A stretch of DNA of 64,000 nt, taken from Pezizomycotina sp. ARF18. Lineage: Eukaryota; Ascomycota. Below are positions 11,544 to 23,515 of the stretch, piece by piece. The notes beneath the pieces are model-generated. The model was not told the origin of the DNA. It searched no databases and worked only from the letters and a program-made list of their open reading frames with translations. The stretch's first letter is position 1; each line of letters starts with the position of its first letter. The position numbers and the translations under genes are program-made. The DNA lies in NCBI GenBank assembly GCA_002224055.1, contig AZLU01000136.1, positions 48,331-112,330 on the forward strand, read 5' to 3'.

Positions 11544-12834
11544 TCAACGATATGTTAACACCCGGAATTCTGGTGACGTCGCGGTCCGCGAACCGGTCCA
11601 TGCCTTCGGAGCACCTCTCGTCTGGAAAACCCTGTTCCTACCATCCACCGCCAGCGTATTCCGATTGATAATTCCTTCAATTTTCCGGTGTTCGTGTTGT
11701 ACTAGTAATGGTAAAGCCTCGCTCCGTAGTTTATCGGACGCGGCAACGCTCGTCAAGCCTACAGCGGGGCGTTTGGAAGATCGAGGATATGGACATGTAC
11801 TCCGGCGTTAACCTCTCCAATGTATTCTTCCCCGCTAGGTGAGCGATGTAGTTTAGACAATCCGTCGTGACGGCGTCCGTGAGCTCAAGTAACTAATCGG
11901 TAAGCCAGACTCTCTAAAGTTCTCCCACGTAGTATCATCCCCACTTCCACCATAATTCCGCACCCTCCGTAACGCCCGGAAAATAACTTAACGTCGACCG
12001 TCGCGTTACCTGTTGGCCTCCATCTATACATAACGATTCGATTCTAGTTGGGCTTGGAGGAAAAAAATTTTTTGAGGAGGGATGCGACGTCGTCTAGTTT
12101 GACGTGCCCCCGCTCGTAATATCCATTTCTTTTAAAGCGGTGCTTGAGTGGCGGATTATATTAGCTATTTCGAGCGCTGGTGCTGTCGTCGTGTCGATTT
12201 TTAAGCGGGAGATGTTGAAGAGGGAGCGGAGTAGGGCCGCGGGCGTAGGTGTAGTCTGAACTCCAGCCTGACAGCGTCACGTCGATGGTATATTTACCGT
12301 TAGAGTAGTCGCAGATTTCGGATACGATGGGCGTGGAGAGAAGCACAGAGCGGTTCGCGTATGATGTTACTTGGCGGTATATTGACACCCTTTATATTTG
12401 GTAAGCAGGATAAAAAAAAAACTCGCGTATTTCGGTAGCGGTTACTTCTGGTTCGTTTTTCGAGGCTTGCGTACCCCGGCCATTGTTTATGTTTTCGCAC
12501 GCTGTTGTAGTAACTCTCGTTCATCTCCGTGAAGTATAAACGAAGGGATAATACGCGTGGTAATTGTATGGGATGGAGGAGTCTTGAGCGGACGGGGGAA
12601 ACGGGCGTGGTTGTTGGAGTAGAAGGGGAGGGAGATTGTGGAGAGGTATGAATGTAGACGCGGGGTGATGGTGGCGTTGAATGAGCAGGCGGAAGGTGAT
12701 ACGGATTGGTGAGAGGCAACATCGCTGTGATGGTTACGCTTATTTGTTTGAGATGTAGTTTTTGGTATACGGTCGAGCTGGAGGATTATGCGGAGGAGCT
12801 CTAGCGGGAGGGCGGAGAGGTTGACCACGTTCAA
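11544..12834 (-). CDS. F-box-like protein, frameshifted
   Basis: From the ATG at 12,834 the protein opens MNVVNLSALPLELLRIILQL, the start of an F-box (LPxELLxxIL). The rest is scattered over shifted frames: a Pro/Ser-rich stretch ending LRLYFTEMNESYYNSVRKHK near 12,490, a block around 12,161-12,388 (SEICDYSNGKYTIDVTLSGW), and a last block at 11,544-11,756 with LRSEALPLLVQHEHRKIEGI. The layout, F-box then long divergent C-terminal body, fits fungal F-box families with degenerate leucine-rich C-termini. The F-box is moderately sure; whether all parts belong to one gene is inferred from strand, order and codon texture. Confidence 0.45.
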
Positions 12835-12849
12835 GCTCTGCTAAGTCTG

Positions 12850-13907
12850 CGAGGGCGGGTGATTATATTTGTTCTGCGGTATTCAATGGCCCATCGTATG
12901 TTGATTCTTACAAAGGGGGAGGCCGAGGGGAGGGTGTTAAAGGACGGTGAAGGGTTTTAAGATTAAGCGAATTGAAGGGCAGATTATGACCATGATCGAG
13001 GACTTGTTACAAATCAGAATCCCCTAGATTGATCAATCCTTAAGCCGCACACTGAGATCGTCCGAGCCGCCCCAATCCTTTTTCAGGTAGTTTGAAGTGG
13101 ACCTCTTGCAATTTCAGGAAACTAGGCAGATTCTCCGTACTTGCTCAGCGCCTAGACACCATCTTTGCGGTAGATATCAGATCGAAGAACAGTGTTTGCT
13201 CGAGCCCTACCCAATTAGTTCTCTGGGAGATCAAGAGTGTCACTTCGTCCGTTCGGCTTACCGGCCTACTTGCGAAACTTGAGCACAGCCCGGCCTATGG
13301 TCTCTACCATTCCATTCGCCAATCAGCCATGTAGAATGGGTCCTGTATGTTCAGGCGGCAGCGCCCAAAGATCCCCAAAGGTCCCGAACTTATTTTTTTT
13401 TAAGCGATAACTTAGGGCCGTTGTCCGATTGTTCCACCTTGCGATATTCCAGGCGCGGCGAAAAACGCGATCATACAGACGACAGCCATGCGGCCGAATA
13501 GATCGCGCTTGTCGTCGCGGCTAAGGCCTTTCCAGTTCATTCGGGTATGGAAATTCAACAAGGTTGACTTCCGGCTTCCTTGGGTGCTGCCCGCTCCGTC
13601 GAACTGAGCCGAATTTCGATGTCGTGGTTGTCTAGTATCCGGTCTGTGTGGGATTAATTCAATTTCATCTTTTCGGCTCGGATCGCGTCTCTAATATAAC
13701 GCTGTTATACAATACTGCCGGCACCGTTTGCCAGTGGGTCTTCTGGTTGCTCGTCGCGTGAGTAATTTGCGACGTTTGTTAAGGTCTTACGATGAAGGGG
13801 AATTCAAAGAATCCCGGCTATGGTATCTGACCTGGAGAGTAAGGCCGATGATCGTCGTTGATTATAGGGATAACAGGTAGATTGAAGTTTGTTAGAATTG
13901 AAGGAGG
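12850..13907. other. Intergenic, no gene seen
   Basis: Short open frames at 13,092-13,334 overlap each other in different frames and match nothing recognisable. No structured element was identified. Confidence 0.35.
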
Positions 13908-13954
13908 ATGGAAGCAGGAAGGATACTTGAAAACGAAGGAGGGAAAGGACGGCT

Positions 13955-13998
13955 ATTTATTTTATTTTATTTTATTTTATTTTATTTTATTTTATTTA
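13955..13998. repeat. (TTTTA)n microsatellite
   Basis: About eight to nine pentanucleotide units. It lies before a possible splice acceptor (ACTTATCCAG, about 14,010), so it may sit in an intron or 5' leader of the gene that follows. Confidence 0.85.
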
Positions 13999-14083
13999 CA
14001 CTTATCCAGGCCGCCTTGCAAAACAATTCCACCGTATTCCTTTCTCCACACGAGTCCGACCTACCGATAACTCACATTTCACG

Positions 14084-15038
14084 AATTGACGCGACTCGAC
14101 GAGCATCGTCTTCAACTTCATCACCCACAACTTCATCAACCACATCTACTTCATCTCCCCCGGGTGCCACATCCAAATCAACTTCGGCTTCAACATCGAA
14201 ATCGACGTCTTCTTCATCCTCGTCCTCTTCCTCTTTTCCTCCTCTTCCTCCTCGTCATCGTCGTCATCGTCTTCCGCCCCCCCATCATCCTGCACTTCCA
14301 CCAACGCCATCGCCAACGACTACTTCGAGGAACAACGGTTCACCACCCTACCTCACGCCGTCACCGTTCAATTCAGCCACGGAACCTTCGGCAGCTGCGG
14401 CTTCCAACACTTGAAGGGGATGTTCAACTACGCGAAACCTAAGCCGACTAAATGTTCCACGAATAGCTCCCAGAGCGCGAGGGATCGAGAACCGCGGAAG
14501 CCTGGGTCGGGAGGCGGTTGACTAGTATGAGGTTCATGTATAACCCACTGCCGAACCTGAAATTGGACGGGCGAATACGTACATTTGTGAACGGTTTGTA
14601 TGTCGACTTCCAAGTCGACAGAGCAATACACAGGACGCCGGCCGCATTGACAAGCACCTTGCACCAATGTTTCGAACCAAGTTCTGGATGGATGAGTCGT
14701 GGATCGACGACAAAAACACAATCATCTATGCCGTCGAGGAGCAGGAGAAGAACGGATGCGTTGTGCCGGTGGAGGAACCGACGACCAATATATTTCCATT
14801 TTTTCCGATCAAGTTTACGGATGACGGCAACGATACGGGTGGTAGGCTCATATGCACGATTACAAACACTACTCGCGGGGCCCCAGACCTCATCGAAATG
14901 CTAAACCGGTATAAAACGGCACGGGTTGTTCGAAACGATCATGGGAGGAAGCAGAACATGGATCAAGCTCTCGGGCCTTTGGGCGTCGTTGAGTACTGCC
15001 TCGAGTATGCGAGATTATCTAGGAAGCAACGGGTGTAA
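14084..15038 (+). CDS. Unrecognised protein with Ser-rich tract, frameshifted
   Basis: I do not recognise this gene. The frame with the most protein-like texture reads INHIYFISPGCHIQINFGFN near 14,140, then a long Ser run coded by TCN/AGC repeats (14,210-14,275), then YFEEQRFTTLPHAVTVQFSH and FQHLKGMFNYAKPKP. Later parts continue in shifted frames: MRFMYNPLPNLKLDGRIRTF near 14,527, then MFRTKFWMDESWIDDKNTII from 14,667 to a stop at 15,038. Size and base composition resemble the F-box-type genes nearby, and many fungal F-box genes have such divergent bodies, but I see no clear F-box here. The start is unknown and the first exon may lie upstream of the TTTTA repeat. Confidence 0.35.
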
Positions 15039-15856
15039 GAGGTTCTCCTTCTTGGACTTTCTTTTCATCACCATAACGAGAGCGAATCGCTGATGTCGGT
15101 ACTTACCATCCAGTTACGGCTGCGTTTATTGGCCAATCTCATATACCTCAGAATCTGGAGGTATTCGGATTCGTCAAGCCGTCCCACTGCACCACGCGGC
15201 TTCAAAATGCGGTGCGAAGTCAGCAGATGAGTACTGTGCAAAGATCAAGAAGGTGGCAAAATGACCGTTGAAACATCCACGCTCTCCTGATGAGATTACT
15301 CAATACCCTGGAGCAACGCACCGCGCCGAAGAAGTCTTGTAGGCCTTCAGACATCCCCTACTAGAAGGATAATTCATAAAACTTAGGGTGACCGCTTCCA
15401 GGTTTCATTACGCATGCGTTGGGATATGTATGTTTGAGGACCTCATGGCCCTCCTGTATGTAATTTACCTGGTAGTATCTAACACGATCCGGTTTGTGAA
15501 AGGCAAGAAATCATCATTGTAGGAGCCCTCTACCGCTAATCTCGTGAATATGGGTCACTAAAACAGGTCGTTGCTCACTGTTTCGAAATACTCAGTGGGC
15601 CTTTAGCACGTATATGATGAAGTTTTATTAATACTATAAATCCTTACTAGGCTGTCGACCTGTTGACTGTTTTGTGCTTTATTATTCTTTGAGGAATTGC
15701 TATTTACATAAAAAGTAATTGAGATATATTAGGGTATAATACATCCAAAAGCTGATCCGTTTGCTAGTTTAACCCATCCACTGATGCTCTTGTGCAGATG
15801 TATAAGTTCCCGGAGATTGGTATGGCCAATTGAATATTCTCACGGAGTTCTATGAT
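15039..15856. other. Intergenic, no gene seen
   Basis: No protein-like frame, repeat or structured RNA was recognised. Confidence 0.4.
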
Positions 15857-16641
15857 TTAATAACCCCACATCCACTCACGGTAGAACTCAACCTTTAGTA
15901 ATACATGCCACCAGGAGATAAAAGGAGCGAAAAGGTACAGCTTGTGCTGATACTTTCCAGACGATACGGCGAAATCCCATTCGATGTTTTCTAGGTATAT
16001 CAGCAAACAAGTATCACTCCCAATATCCGATACCGTAATAAGGCAGCGGAGGGTCTCCAATATAATTGGTAGAACCCACGGCTTATAGTCCGCTCTGTAT
16101 ATCGCAGCTACCTGATTTTCTTTTGAAAGGCTCTCCAGCACCACGTGTCCCTCATGAGAATTTTCCCGTCAAGGGTCTGAAACGCAATCACCCCTCTCAG
16201 AGCGTTGTTGGATCTTTGTAGCTCACGAAAGACATCGAAGCACGGAACGCTGGGGTAGTACGACGGTGGCATGTGACGGCAACAGCGATCACACTGGTTG
16301 TTGAAGCCCCAGGCTATGTCGTACGTTGAGTAAAGATCTTCTGGAATATATTCGTTCCTGGCGTGCGATAGGTAGAAGTACCTATCGTATAGGCTACAGC
16401 TTTACAGAGTGTTGTCTACTAGTTGATTTGGCCTTGTGCGTCGTAGGATTAACGGGATGAAGTAGAAGAAACTGTTGTGCCGGGTTGCTTGGAAGCGCCC
16501 CATGTGCGAGTCAAGCGCTGGAGGGGTTGTATCGCTGCGTCCAAGGTTTGCGTGCGGCATGGTACCCGAGGTGGAGATTAGGCTTGTACTTCTCGTGAAT
16601 GCTCCAGGCAAGATTGGACTGGGGCCGTATTCATAGTTCAC
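15857..16641 (-). CDS. Unrecognised Cys/Trp-containing protein, frameshifted
   Basis: I do not recognise this gene. A 79-codon frame from 16,641 (MNYEYGPSPILPGAFTRSTS) is followed, one frame step later, by YDRYFYLSHARNEYIPEDLY and a Cys cluster (NNQCDRCCRHMPP, near 16,290). It then continues ALRGVIAFQTLDGKILMRDTW and, after another frame step near 16,140, a C-terminal part containing KPWVLPIILETLRCLITVSD that stops at 15,857. The Cys cluster could bind zinc. The pieces follow one another without gaps on one strand, which supports a single gene broken by indels. Function unknown. Confidence 0.35.
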
Positions 16642-16929
16642 AATGGAGGAATCAGGGGCGGAAAAAGGTGATCTTACGTGTATCGAGATACTTTGGACGT
16701 GGCGCCCAAACGGTGTTTACAGCTTTCCAAATGAGAAAATAAATTTTGTTCAACTTCCTGTACCCTCGGAGACTAACTTAATGTCTGTAAGCTCTGTTTC
16801 AAATTAACTTTGGTCAAAAGCAGAAGGAATTTTGAAGTCCAAGAAAACTTCTACAGAGCTTTTAGCTTTAAAGTTTTATCATCAACAGAGAACCTAAAAT
16901 AAACATTGTTTTCTATTTACTTACGTTCT

Positions 16930-16951
16930 ATCAGGATTCAGGATTCAGGAT
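16930..16951. repeat. Heptamer tandem repeat
   Basis: TCAGGAT is repeated three times in tandem in otherwise plain AT-rich intergenic DNA. Confidence 0.7.
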
Positions 16952-17098
16952 TGATTTGATAACTTTGTTTTCATAAAGGTGTATAACTCCAGAGAGAAAG
17001 CTATGGAATACTCTGAGAACTTTCCATATAGTTTGGTATTTCGCGATTATTTATCTGCCATGAACACCGGACCGAGATATAACCAAAAAAAAAAAATA

Positions 17099-17828
17099 TT
17101 AAGGAATTTCCACAGTCCAGGTGACATTACGAGCTATCGAGTCGAGAGTTTTCCACCTTCCAAAGCTCGAGTCCTCCTCTCCGTTCTCCTCTTGATCCAG
17201 GTCATGTAGCATAGCAGAACTCAACGATAGGATAAACCCTACTGAAATACCAAACCCTCCCCTCCAGCTCCTCCTCCGTACAACCCTAACGAACCTCTCC
17301 TCCCCTCCTTTATCTTCCTCCTCATCGTACTCCTTAAATACACCACCCACAGCCCTCTTCATCTTCACCAACCTATCCTCCCTAGCCACTTTGTCCTCTC
17401 CTCCTTAACCCCTTAATCTCCTCCATCGCGGCGTCCCTTAACCCGTCGTGCGCGGCTTTAATACCGTTCGTAGAACTCATGTGTAGATCTCGTATGAGTT
17501 CTTTATAGCTTTCGGTTGACAGTCTCCTTGCGCTAGCGTGAATAATGTGTCGAAGTCGGGCTTGAGGGAGGCGTCGTGGGAGGAGATTGAGGAGATGATT
17601 TTGATGTGCAGGTGGGAGCAGGTACGGTGGAAGGTTTGCATTGCTGAGAAGAGGGAGAGTGGTTTGGTGGGTTTGCGATGGTCGGCGGTAGGAGGAGGCG
17701 CTTGTTGGGTGGATGGGCTGGTGGACATGTCGACGAGACGGGTGGTTGAATGTAGTGTTTAAGAAGAGGATTGGATGTCGAGTTCGCCTTTGAGAAGTGC
17801 AAGCTGGTTCTGTGGATGAAGGTCGCAA
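17099..17828 (-). CDS. Unrecognised helical protein, frameshifted
   Basis: I do not recognise this gene. The most protein-like path starts near 17,730 (SLFSAMQTFHRTCSHLHIKI, SLKPDFDTLFTLAQ), steps frame near 17,520, continues SYKELIRDLHMSSTNGIKAA and MEEIKGLRRRG, then steps again near 17,400 to DRLVKMKRAVGGVFKEYDEE with an acidic stretch and an Arg-rich stretch, ending at 17,099. The content is mainly helical and charged with no membrane segment. It could be the helical N-terminal part of a larger protein. The minus-strand assignment rests on continuous protein-like texture across the frame steps. Confidence 0.3.
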
Positions 17829-19344
17829 TTAAGGTAACTCAGACTCTCTGTAAACTGCTGTATGTAAGGAGAATGCCGTGGACGGTCTGGGACTCACTAG
17901 CATGCCCCGTATAGATCAGAGAAGAGGGGAGTTGAGCTTGCTTCGGTAGGATTGTGATAGTAGCATGTAGGTTATTTATAGTATTGAAGCTTCGCATTTC
18001 AGCGCTAGTCGTCTAGCGATTACTTCGTAGCCCTACGTAGCTATAGGGAGAGTAACTTGAATTCCTTTTTTTTTAATGGTTTGGCCCGATTTAACTTTTT
18101 CTCGAGAGGAAAAAAAAAAAAAAAAAAGAAAAAAAAGCTTCCTGAGACATGATGGTGGTTCGAACTTAACCCGGCGGATACAACTAGCTACCCCCGTTGC
18201 TGGAGCATCATGAAACGAGATCACTGAGCAGTGATTCACATCCATAATACTGGTATTGACCATGTGCAATGACGGATCATTTACAGATTTGATGACACTA
18301 TCACTTATACTATTCTTCGGCCGTTGGCATAATATTACGCTTCAGTCAGGTATTACGCCCATCGATGGGCTTTTTAACGGTACAGATTACACTCTGCAGG
18401 AAAACGGACAATACCAAGCGTGATATCGCGAACGAATTAAAAGGAATCAAATATCTCATATCCTAATGACTAGATCGTGTCTACTGAGAGCTTCGTCGCG
18501 TTTGGTACCGGGGCTTAATTAACAAGGCGCCAGTGCTTTATAACCGAGTATAATGTAGTAGAAAGACTCGGAAAGGGCAGAAACGAACAATACTCGTTCC
18601 TTAAAATGTGCATTATGTCGATTCAATGGGAATGGTTGCCTCAGTCACGGTGTTACAATAATCTTGACCCGTATTCAAGTTAGCGGATTCGGCCAACCAT
18701 CGCTTCTTAGAAAGTATGAAGGTAAGTATTTAAAATCAGTGTATAACGTCCATTTGTGTGCCAAAGGCGTCTCGAAGGCAGTTCGAAGTGATGCTCCACC
18801 TCAGACTGTTGAGTCATGTCATCTCATATACAGGGCCGTCCGAGTCAGTAATTGCCGTGCCAGGCACATGATCCAAGAGCCTTAAGTCCAGCCTGCCTTA
18901 CAGGTCCCCGGTAGAAGAAAGGTATGAGTCCGTCAAACTGATCACGATTATTGGACAATCCCTACGCATGGCATATCCATTACTTGACAGCTGAGAATTC
19001 GCTGTTTGGAGCAAAACGGAATTTTTGGCGGCTCTTTCTAGGCGGTCTGGAGAGGCTATACAAAACAGCAGGGAAAAGAGGTCGTAGACTTCGATCTGAC
19101 TCACAACATCCTCGACTCGGATACGTCCCTCCCCTTTGCTCTATAAAAATCCTGAACTTTCCTTCGCTTTTGAAGGGACTATTTTGCCTAACCAGAATCC
19201 GATCCATATGCTACTTATCAATTTTCTCACGATATCTTTTTTGCGAGTTATAATGTTCTTTGCAGCCCCGCGATATACTCTGCGATCGTTCAGGAATTTA
19301 GACCGCCGGCTGTGTGGCTGATCTCGGACATTCAACACAAACAA
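17829..19344. other. Intergenic, no gene seen
   Basis: An A/G run lies at 18,110-18,137. Overlapping short frames on both strands near 18,898-19,344 look like chance. The last 100 bases form the putative promoter of the F-box gene at 19,345. Confidence 0.4.
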
Positions 19345-21371
19345 ATGCGTCTAACAGAGCTCCCGCCTGAGATATGGCTACGGGTAACGGACTACGTAAG
19401 ATTCTTCCTCTAGCGTGGGCTTCACTGCGAGTTCTACAGTAACCTCGATTAACATTTATTTTCCCTTCTAGTTAAATAACGATGACCTAAAACAACTACG
19501 ACAAGCGAGCTCCCTCTTACGGCGCATCGGCGAGCGGGCGCTGTTGTCGGAATTAGTAGTCCGCCCCTGGGACGAGAATTTTCTGCGGCGACTAAAGCAC
19601 GCCGCCAGAGACGGACTGATGGCGTACCTCAGCGCGACTCGAAAACTACGGCTCGTATTACACCCGGACCACACCGTAACCAACGGCGGCTGGATCCCCT
19701 GGTACGACCGCGACCGCCATATTCCGAGTCCGGTATAGAGGATACGTTCGACGACGCTCAGATGGGCTTCTTCGATGAGGACGGCAACCTGCAACCCGTG
19801 GAGGAACCGTGGCCGTGGGTACACCGCTGAGGCCTGTGTACGAGGAGTTTGTGTACGAGTATTTGGACGGGTTTCTTGACGTTATGCCGGGATTGACGGC
19901 CGTGGAGCTGGAAATTTCGGGGAGGTATGGAGATGATGAGGCTGCGGCGGCGTGTATCGAGAAGCTACGCTCGAGGAAGAACCGGTTCGACGTTTCGGTG
20001 GTAGCGTTGGATATGGGATACTACGGCAGCTCCCACGGTCTCATATTAAGCGAATTGTCTGGCCTGCGTAGCCTCGCGATTCAAGGGGACCTGAAAAGGT
20101 GCAAGCTGAAGTGTCTAGGGCAGGTTATCGAGCGTTCGCCGGATTTGGAGTCGCTTACCATCAGGGACGTGAAACTTGATTTCGACGAGGTCCTCTCGCG
20201 CGTAAAGAGGCTCTCGCGCGTAAAAAAGCCACTCGATGATGTCAGAGAACTCTCACTGTGCGTCGCGAGAATGCCGCGGAGCCAAGTGAACGTAGACAAG
20301 ATATCCGCGTCGCTAGGGTATTCGTATCGGCGCCCGACTGCGACCGCAGCTGTAAGCCGTCGATCGGATGCGCGCACATCGTTGACGGGGAGTTCACGAA
20401 GTTTTGGAACCGGCACGGTATCGCTCCTCAGCATCTACAGACATCAGCAGTTAACGTGCCTTTCCTTGGATTCCTGCAGACGAACCGCTGGTCGCTGGTA
20501 TCTCTCGGGGTGCTGCTGCCGTGGTACACGACGGCGCTAGAACGCGGATGCTGCTATAATTCGCCGACCGACAGAGTCACGTCGGACGAAATGGCGGAGA
20601 AACTCGCTGGACGGTTCTGGTACGATGTCGTGCCTACGTTATTGGAGACGTTAGAATCCCTGACCGTCTGCTTCATCCAAATGTCGTGCCGCTGGGGCGG
20701 GCCGGCGCGGACTTATTACGGACAAATTATCCCGAAGCCGCGCACGCGGTCGAGAACCACTGGCCGCCCAGTAACCGGCCGGTGAAGATGTGGAGCGTAC
20801 AATGCCCGATGTACTACGAGGATGTGCTCGAAAAAAGTACTTCCCTAAAAGCCTCAAGAGTCTAACCGCGATGGCGTGTGTCAGCATGGACGAGAGGACG
20901 GTAGATCCGGAAGTTTGGCCGTCGACTACGCTCCGCGGCATAGCGGTCCTGGTGAACCGGAGTCACAAGTTGGAGTGTGTAACTTTGTTTTTGTTGCATA
21001 TCAACGCAAATGAGTTTGGCGAGGATATGGCGCGGGCTAGGCGGGAGGTTTTGGAGTGGGCGGTTCCGGAGGATTGCACGCCGCTGAGGGAGGGTGTAAG
21101 GTTGATTTTGGTTTCGAGGTACCATCATTATGGGTTTATCAAAGATTCGGCAGCGCATGAGAAACTACGGTACGAAACGAGGGTCGAGATGGTTTCTACG
21201 CCCGCTGGATGGGTCAAGCTACGCAAGGACGAGCAAAACCTTGCTTGGGGTGATGAAGAGTCGAAGAAGGAAGGCTGGGGAATTCGGCGTGTCCGGAAGT
21301 CGGTCATGATACGACCTGGTGCGATGCTTGCTATCCGAAGCATAAATATCGCCCGGTCTTCGGCCCCCTGA
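19345..21371 (+). CDS. F-box protein with 5' intron, frameshifted
   Basis: Exon 1 (19,345-19,395) encodes MRLTELPPEIWLRVTDY, the start of an F-box. A 76-bp intron (GTAAGA to CTTCTAG, 19,396-19,471) interrupts the domain at phase 0, and exon 2 continues LNNDDLKQLRQASSLLRRIG. The rest is a long divergent body of about 600 residues with leucine-rich blocks such as LDGFLDVMPGLTAVELEIS, LSGLRSLAIQGDLKRCKLKC and LLETLESLTVCF, ending SINIARSSAP at 21,371. The frame walks 2-1-0-2-1-0 along the gene, each step equal to one missing base. It is likely an SCF substrate adaptor with a degenerate leucine-rich-repeat C-terminus. An 18-bp tandem duplication within it (20,193-20,224) repeats LSRVK. Confidence 0.7.
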
Positions 21372-21536
21372 AAACGAACTAGATTATTTGTGTTTTTTTT
21401 TTGTTTCGTTTTCCTATACCTTCTATACTACTGTCAAATTTCATGTATACCGGATTATCTATTGCTAGAGAGGCATTCTAAGAGTGTAATAATAGAGCTA
21501 GATGTAATTATTGATGCAAGCGACTGTTCAATGGCC

Positions 21537-21951
21537 CTATACAAACGAGTCTAATGTCAAACAGACATCTGTTCGTGAATAATAATAAATCCAGAGTACT
21601 TGATTGGGAACCGCTTTTTCATTCTCGCCACGAATGCCCCACTCGCCCTTTGCGAAACTGGCTTCCACGACGGCTTCATTCATTACAGCTTCACACTTCC
21701 GCCACTTTGTACGTTCCCTGGCTTCTGACGGTTCTATATCCTTGTGTTCCTTCGAAGCCTTACGTCTATGTTTTCCTTCTCTCGGTTCTGCAACTCGTGA
21801 ATGCGGAACCCAAAAGCACAACCCCGCCTCGCGACGCACCGTATCAGCTCTCGTTCTTTCGCAAGTCTAGTACCGGCCTCCCGCTTCGCGAGCATCTCCG
21901 GCGTCTCATCGATCCGCTCTTTGCGCCCCTTCTCTCCGCCGACGCTACCGT
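21537..21951 (-). other. Possible C-terminal continuation of the 22 kb gene
   Basis: Downstream of the stop at 21,952, shifted frames carry protein-like text (MLAKREAGTRLAKERELIRC near 21,880, then HELQNRERENIDVRLRRNTR). They could be the true C-terminus of the preceding minus-strand gene if a base is missing at its stop, or a separate remnant. Confidence 0.25.
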
Positions 21952-22614
21952 TTACGAGTGATATTCTTGGGTCGCGCGTATACGACTGCCGGTGGTCATC
22001 AGCATCCTGGGATCTACGTCTTCCTCTAACTCGAGCGAATTGTCCGCAACGTCCTGAACTCCAGCCATCGTATCTTCCGGGTATCCTTTCTCTGATTGTT
22101 CCTGACTGAAGTCGTCACGATCTCTCGGTCCGAATACGATATTCTCCACGTCTGAGCACATTACGGTGATCCTGGTTTCGCCCTTACGCTTCTTATACGC
22201 CCCTACACTACCGTTGCCCCGATCTAGCGGTTTCTCGTCGTGTTGATAGCTAGCATGGTAACACTGCTTCGGAATCGGTCGTCCATCTAGCAGCGCTACA
22301 AACGCTTCCTCGGCGCGTATATCCGCGCTGCCCGGCGTTCGCTTGGGCTTTGAGTGGCGACAGCGGGCTGAACAGCATCTGGGTTCTTCCTTCTGCGGGC
22401 TCGCTTTTGAGGTCGATGCGTGCACACGACGAGAACCTAAATCATAGTTAGCAATGCTCGCATAATAGTCAATGCCTGTTTGGTGAGGGATGCTTCTACT
22501 CACTGGTGACCCGCCCACACGTGTGACAGTAAGCAACGTCGAGATTCGTGAGGTAAAATGGCGCCGGTACGGCCTGGGATTTACCGGCCGCGACCAGGAA
22601 TCCATCCAGCTCAT
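21952..22614 (-). CDS. Unrecognised 220-residue protein, intact frame
   Basis: I do not recognise this protein. The frame is open from the ATG at 22,614 to the TAA at 21,952. The N-terminus is basic (MSWMDSWSRPVNPRPYRRHF), followed by a Cys/Lys-rich stretch (EEPRCCSARCRHSKPKRTPG) and an acidic C-terminus (DNSLELEEDVDPRML). No signal peptide or membrane segment is visible. The Cys/His group CC-x3-C-x-H could bind a metal but does not match a named finger. It is one of few uninterrupted frames in this half of the window; whether it is expressed cannot be told. Confidence 0.4.
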   Translation of the reverse strand: MSWMDSWSRPVNPRPYRRHFTSRISTLLTVTRVGGSPVSRSIPHQTGIDYYASIANYDLGSRRVHASTSKASPQKEEPRCCSARCRHSKPKRTPGSADIRAEEAFVALLDGRPIPKQCYHASYQHDEKPLDRGNGSVGAYKKRKGETRITVMCSDVENIVFGPRDRDDFSQEQSEKGYPEDTMAGVQDVADNSLELEEDVDPRMLMTTGSRIRATQEYHS

Positions 22615-22888
22615 TTTTTTGCTGATTCGAGACTGGATTGCAGGGCTTATAAGTCTAAAAGGATTCCTGAAACTACTTTTTCCAAAAGGTCAAAAAGAAG
22701 GTTTCTTGTGCTTTAAAACAGCCCGGCTTTCATTCCGTAGCGCTTTAAGGTGACTGACGTCATGATACACGCACAGTCGCCTGGATAAACGCGGTCGGAC
22801 CCGTCAACTCAAGGCAGTATAAGCTCCTTAAAATAATTTGCGAGCCTTACTAGTCTATCCCTAGGACTTAAAAAAAATGGCGTTTCTT

Positions 22889-22922
22889 TATAAGAGCATG
22901 AGGTCTCTATAAGAGCATCAGG
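22889..22922. repeat. Direct repeat, two 15-mers
   Basis: TATAAGAGCATGAGG and TATAAGAGCATCAGG lie 19 bp apart, differing at one base. No gene covers them. Confidence 0.7.
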
Positions 22923-23211
22923 AGAATCCAGTTTGAAGGGAGCGTTAGTAATATAAGTAAAAGAAGAGCCTTGAAATGGCAACGATTGACGTTTGAGCTA
23001 CATTTGCCATCAGGTTCAGAGTTGCCAGTGGGCTTAGCCAAAGGTCTGACATATTATTACCTCGCCGCTCATGCCCGCAGTTGTCACATTATCCTACCCC
23101 GCCCGACCAACCGGAGCCACGGACACCCGAGAAAAAAGGGCGTATCCCGCTCCCCCAAACGGTTGTATCCTTAATAATGAGCCTTGTGTTGACTCGTGTT
23201 CTCATGTGTAG

Positions 23212-23231
23212 ACGCGTCTATAAAAACGCGT
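23212..23231. promoter_or_regulatory. Paired ACGCGT boxes flanking a TATA-like run
   Basis: ACGCGT occurs at 23,212-23,217 and 23,226-23,231 with TATAAAAA between. ACGCGT is the MluI cell-cycle box bound by MBF in ascomycetes. It lies about 300 bp upstream of the first protein-like exon of the gene at 23.5 kb. Function is inferred only from the motif and its position. Confidence 0.3.
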
Positions 23232-23515
23232 TGTTTCCCTAAGCTTATCTTTTCGCGGCTTTGGTTCTTCGAAGGCAGCCACTGCGAAGCAAAAGCCGAT
23301 ATTTCCTTCCCGCGGCCGCAACGGTCCTCTTCCCGGCCGCAACCGGCTCGGCCAGTTCACCAGACGCGACGGGCGGCAAAACCGGCCTCCAGTACCGCAA
23401 ACGATTCAGGTTCGCCACACCTTAACAGGGACAGGGCGTTCCTTCACGCTTACTCGATCTCAGATATTGGCACGTAATCGTGTTGACCGTTACATGACCG
23501 GTCACAACGTTACAT

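Noticed and set aside
13865-13877. TAGGGATAACAGG, the first 13 bases of the I-SceI homing-endonuclease site
   Set aside because: The last five bases do not match, no mitochondrial rRNA sequence surrounds it, and no homing-endonuclease reading frame is nearby. Chance is the best explanation.
14086-14442. His/Pro/Leu-rich and Ser-rich alternative frames in the 14 kb gene
   Set aside because: They are shadows of a TCA/TTC trinucleotide repeat; another frame has better protein texture on both sides.
18155-18175. GGTTCGAAC-like tRNA T-arm
   Set aside because: No matching acceptor stem, D-arm or anticodon arm could be built on either strand.
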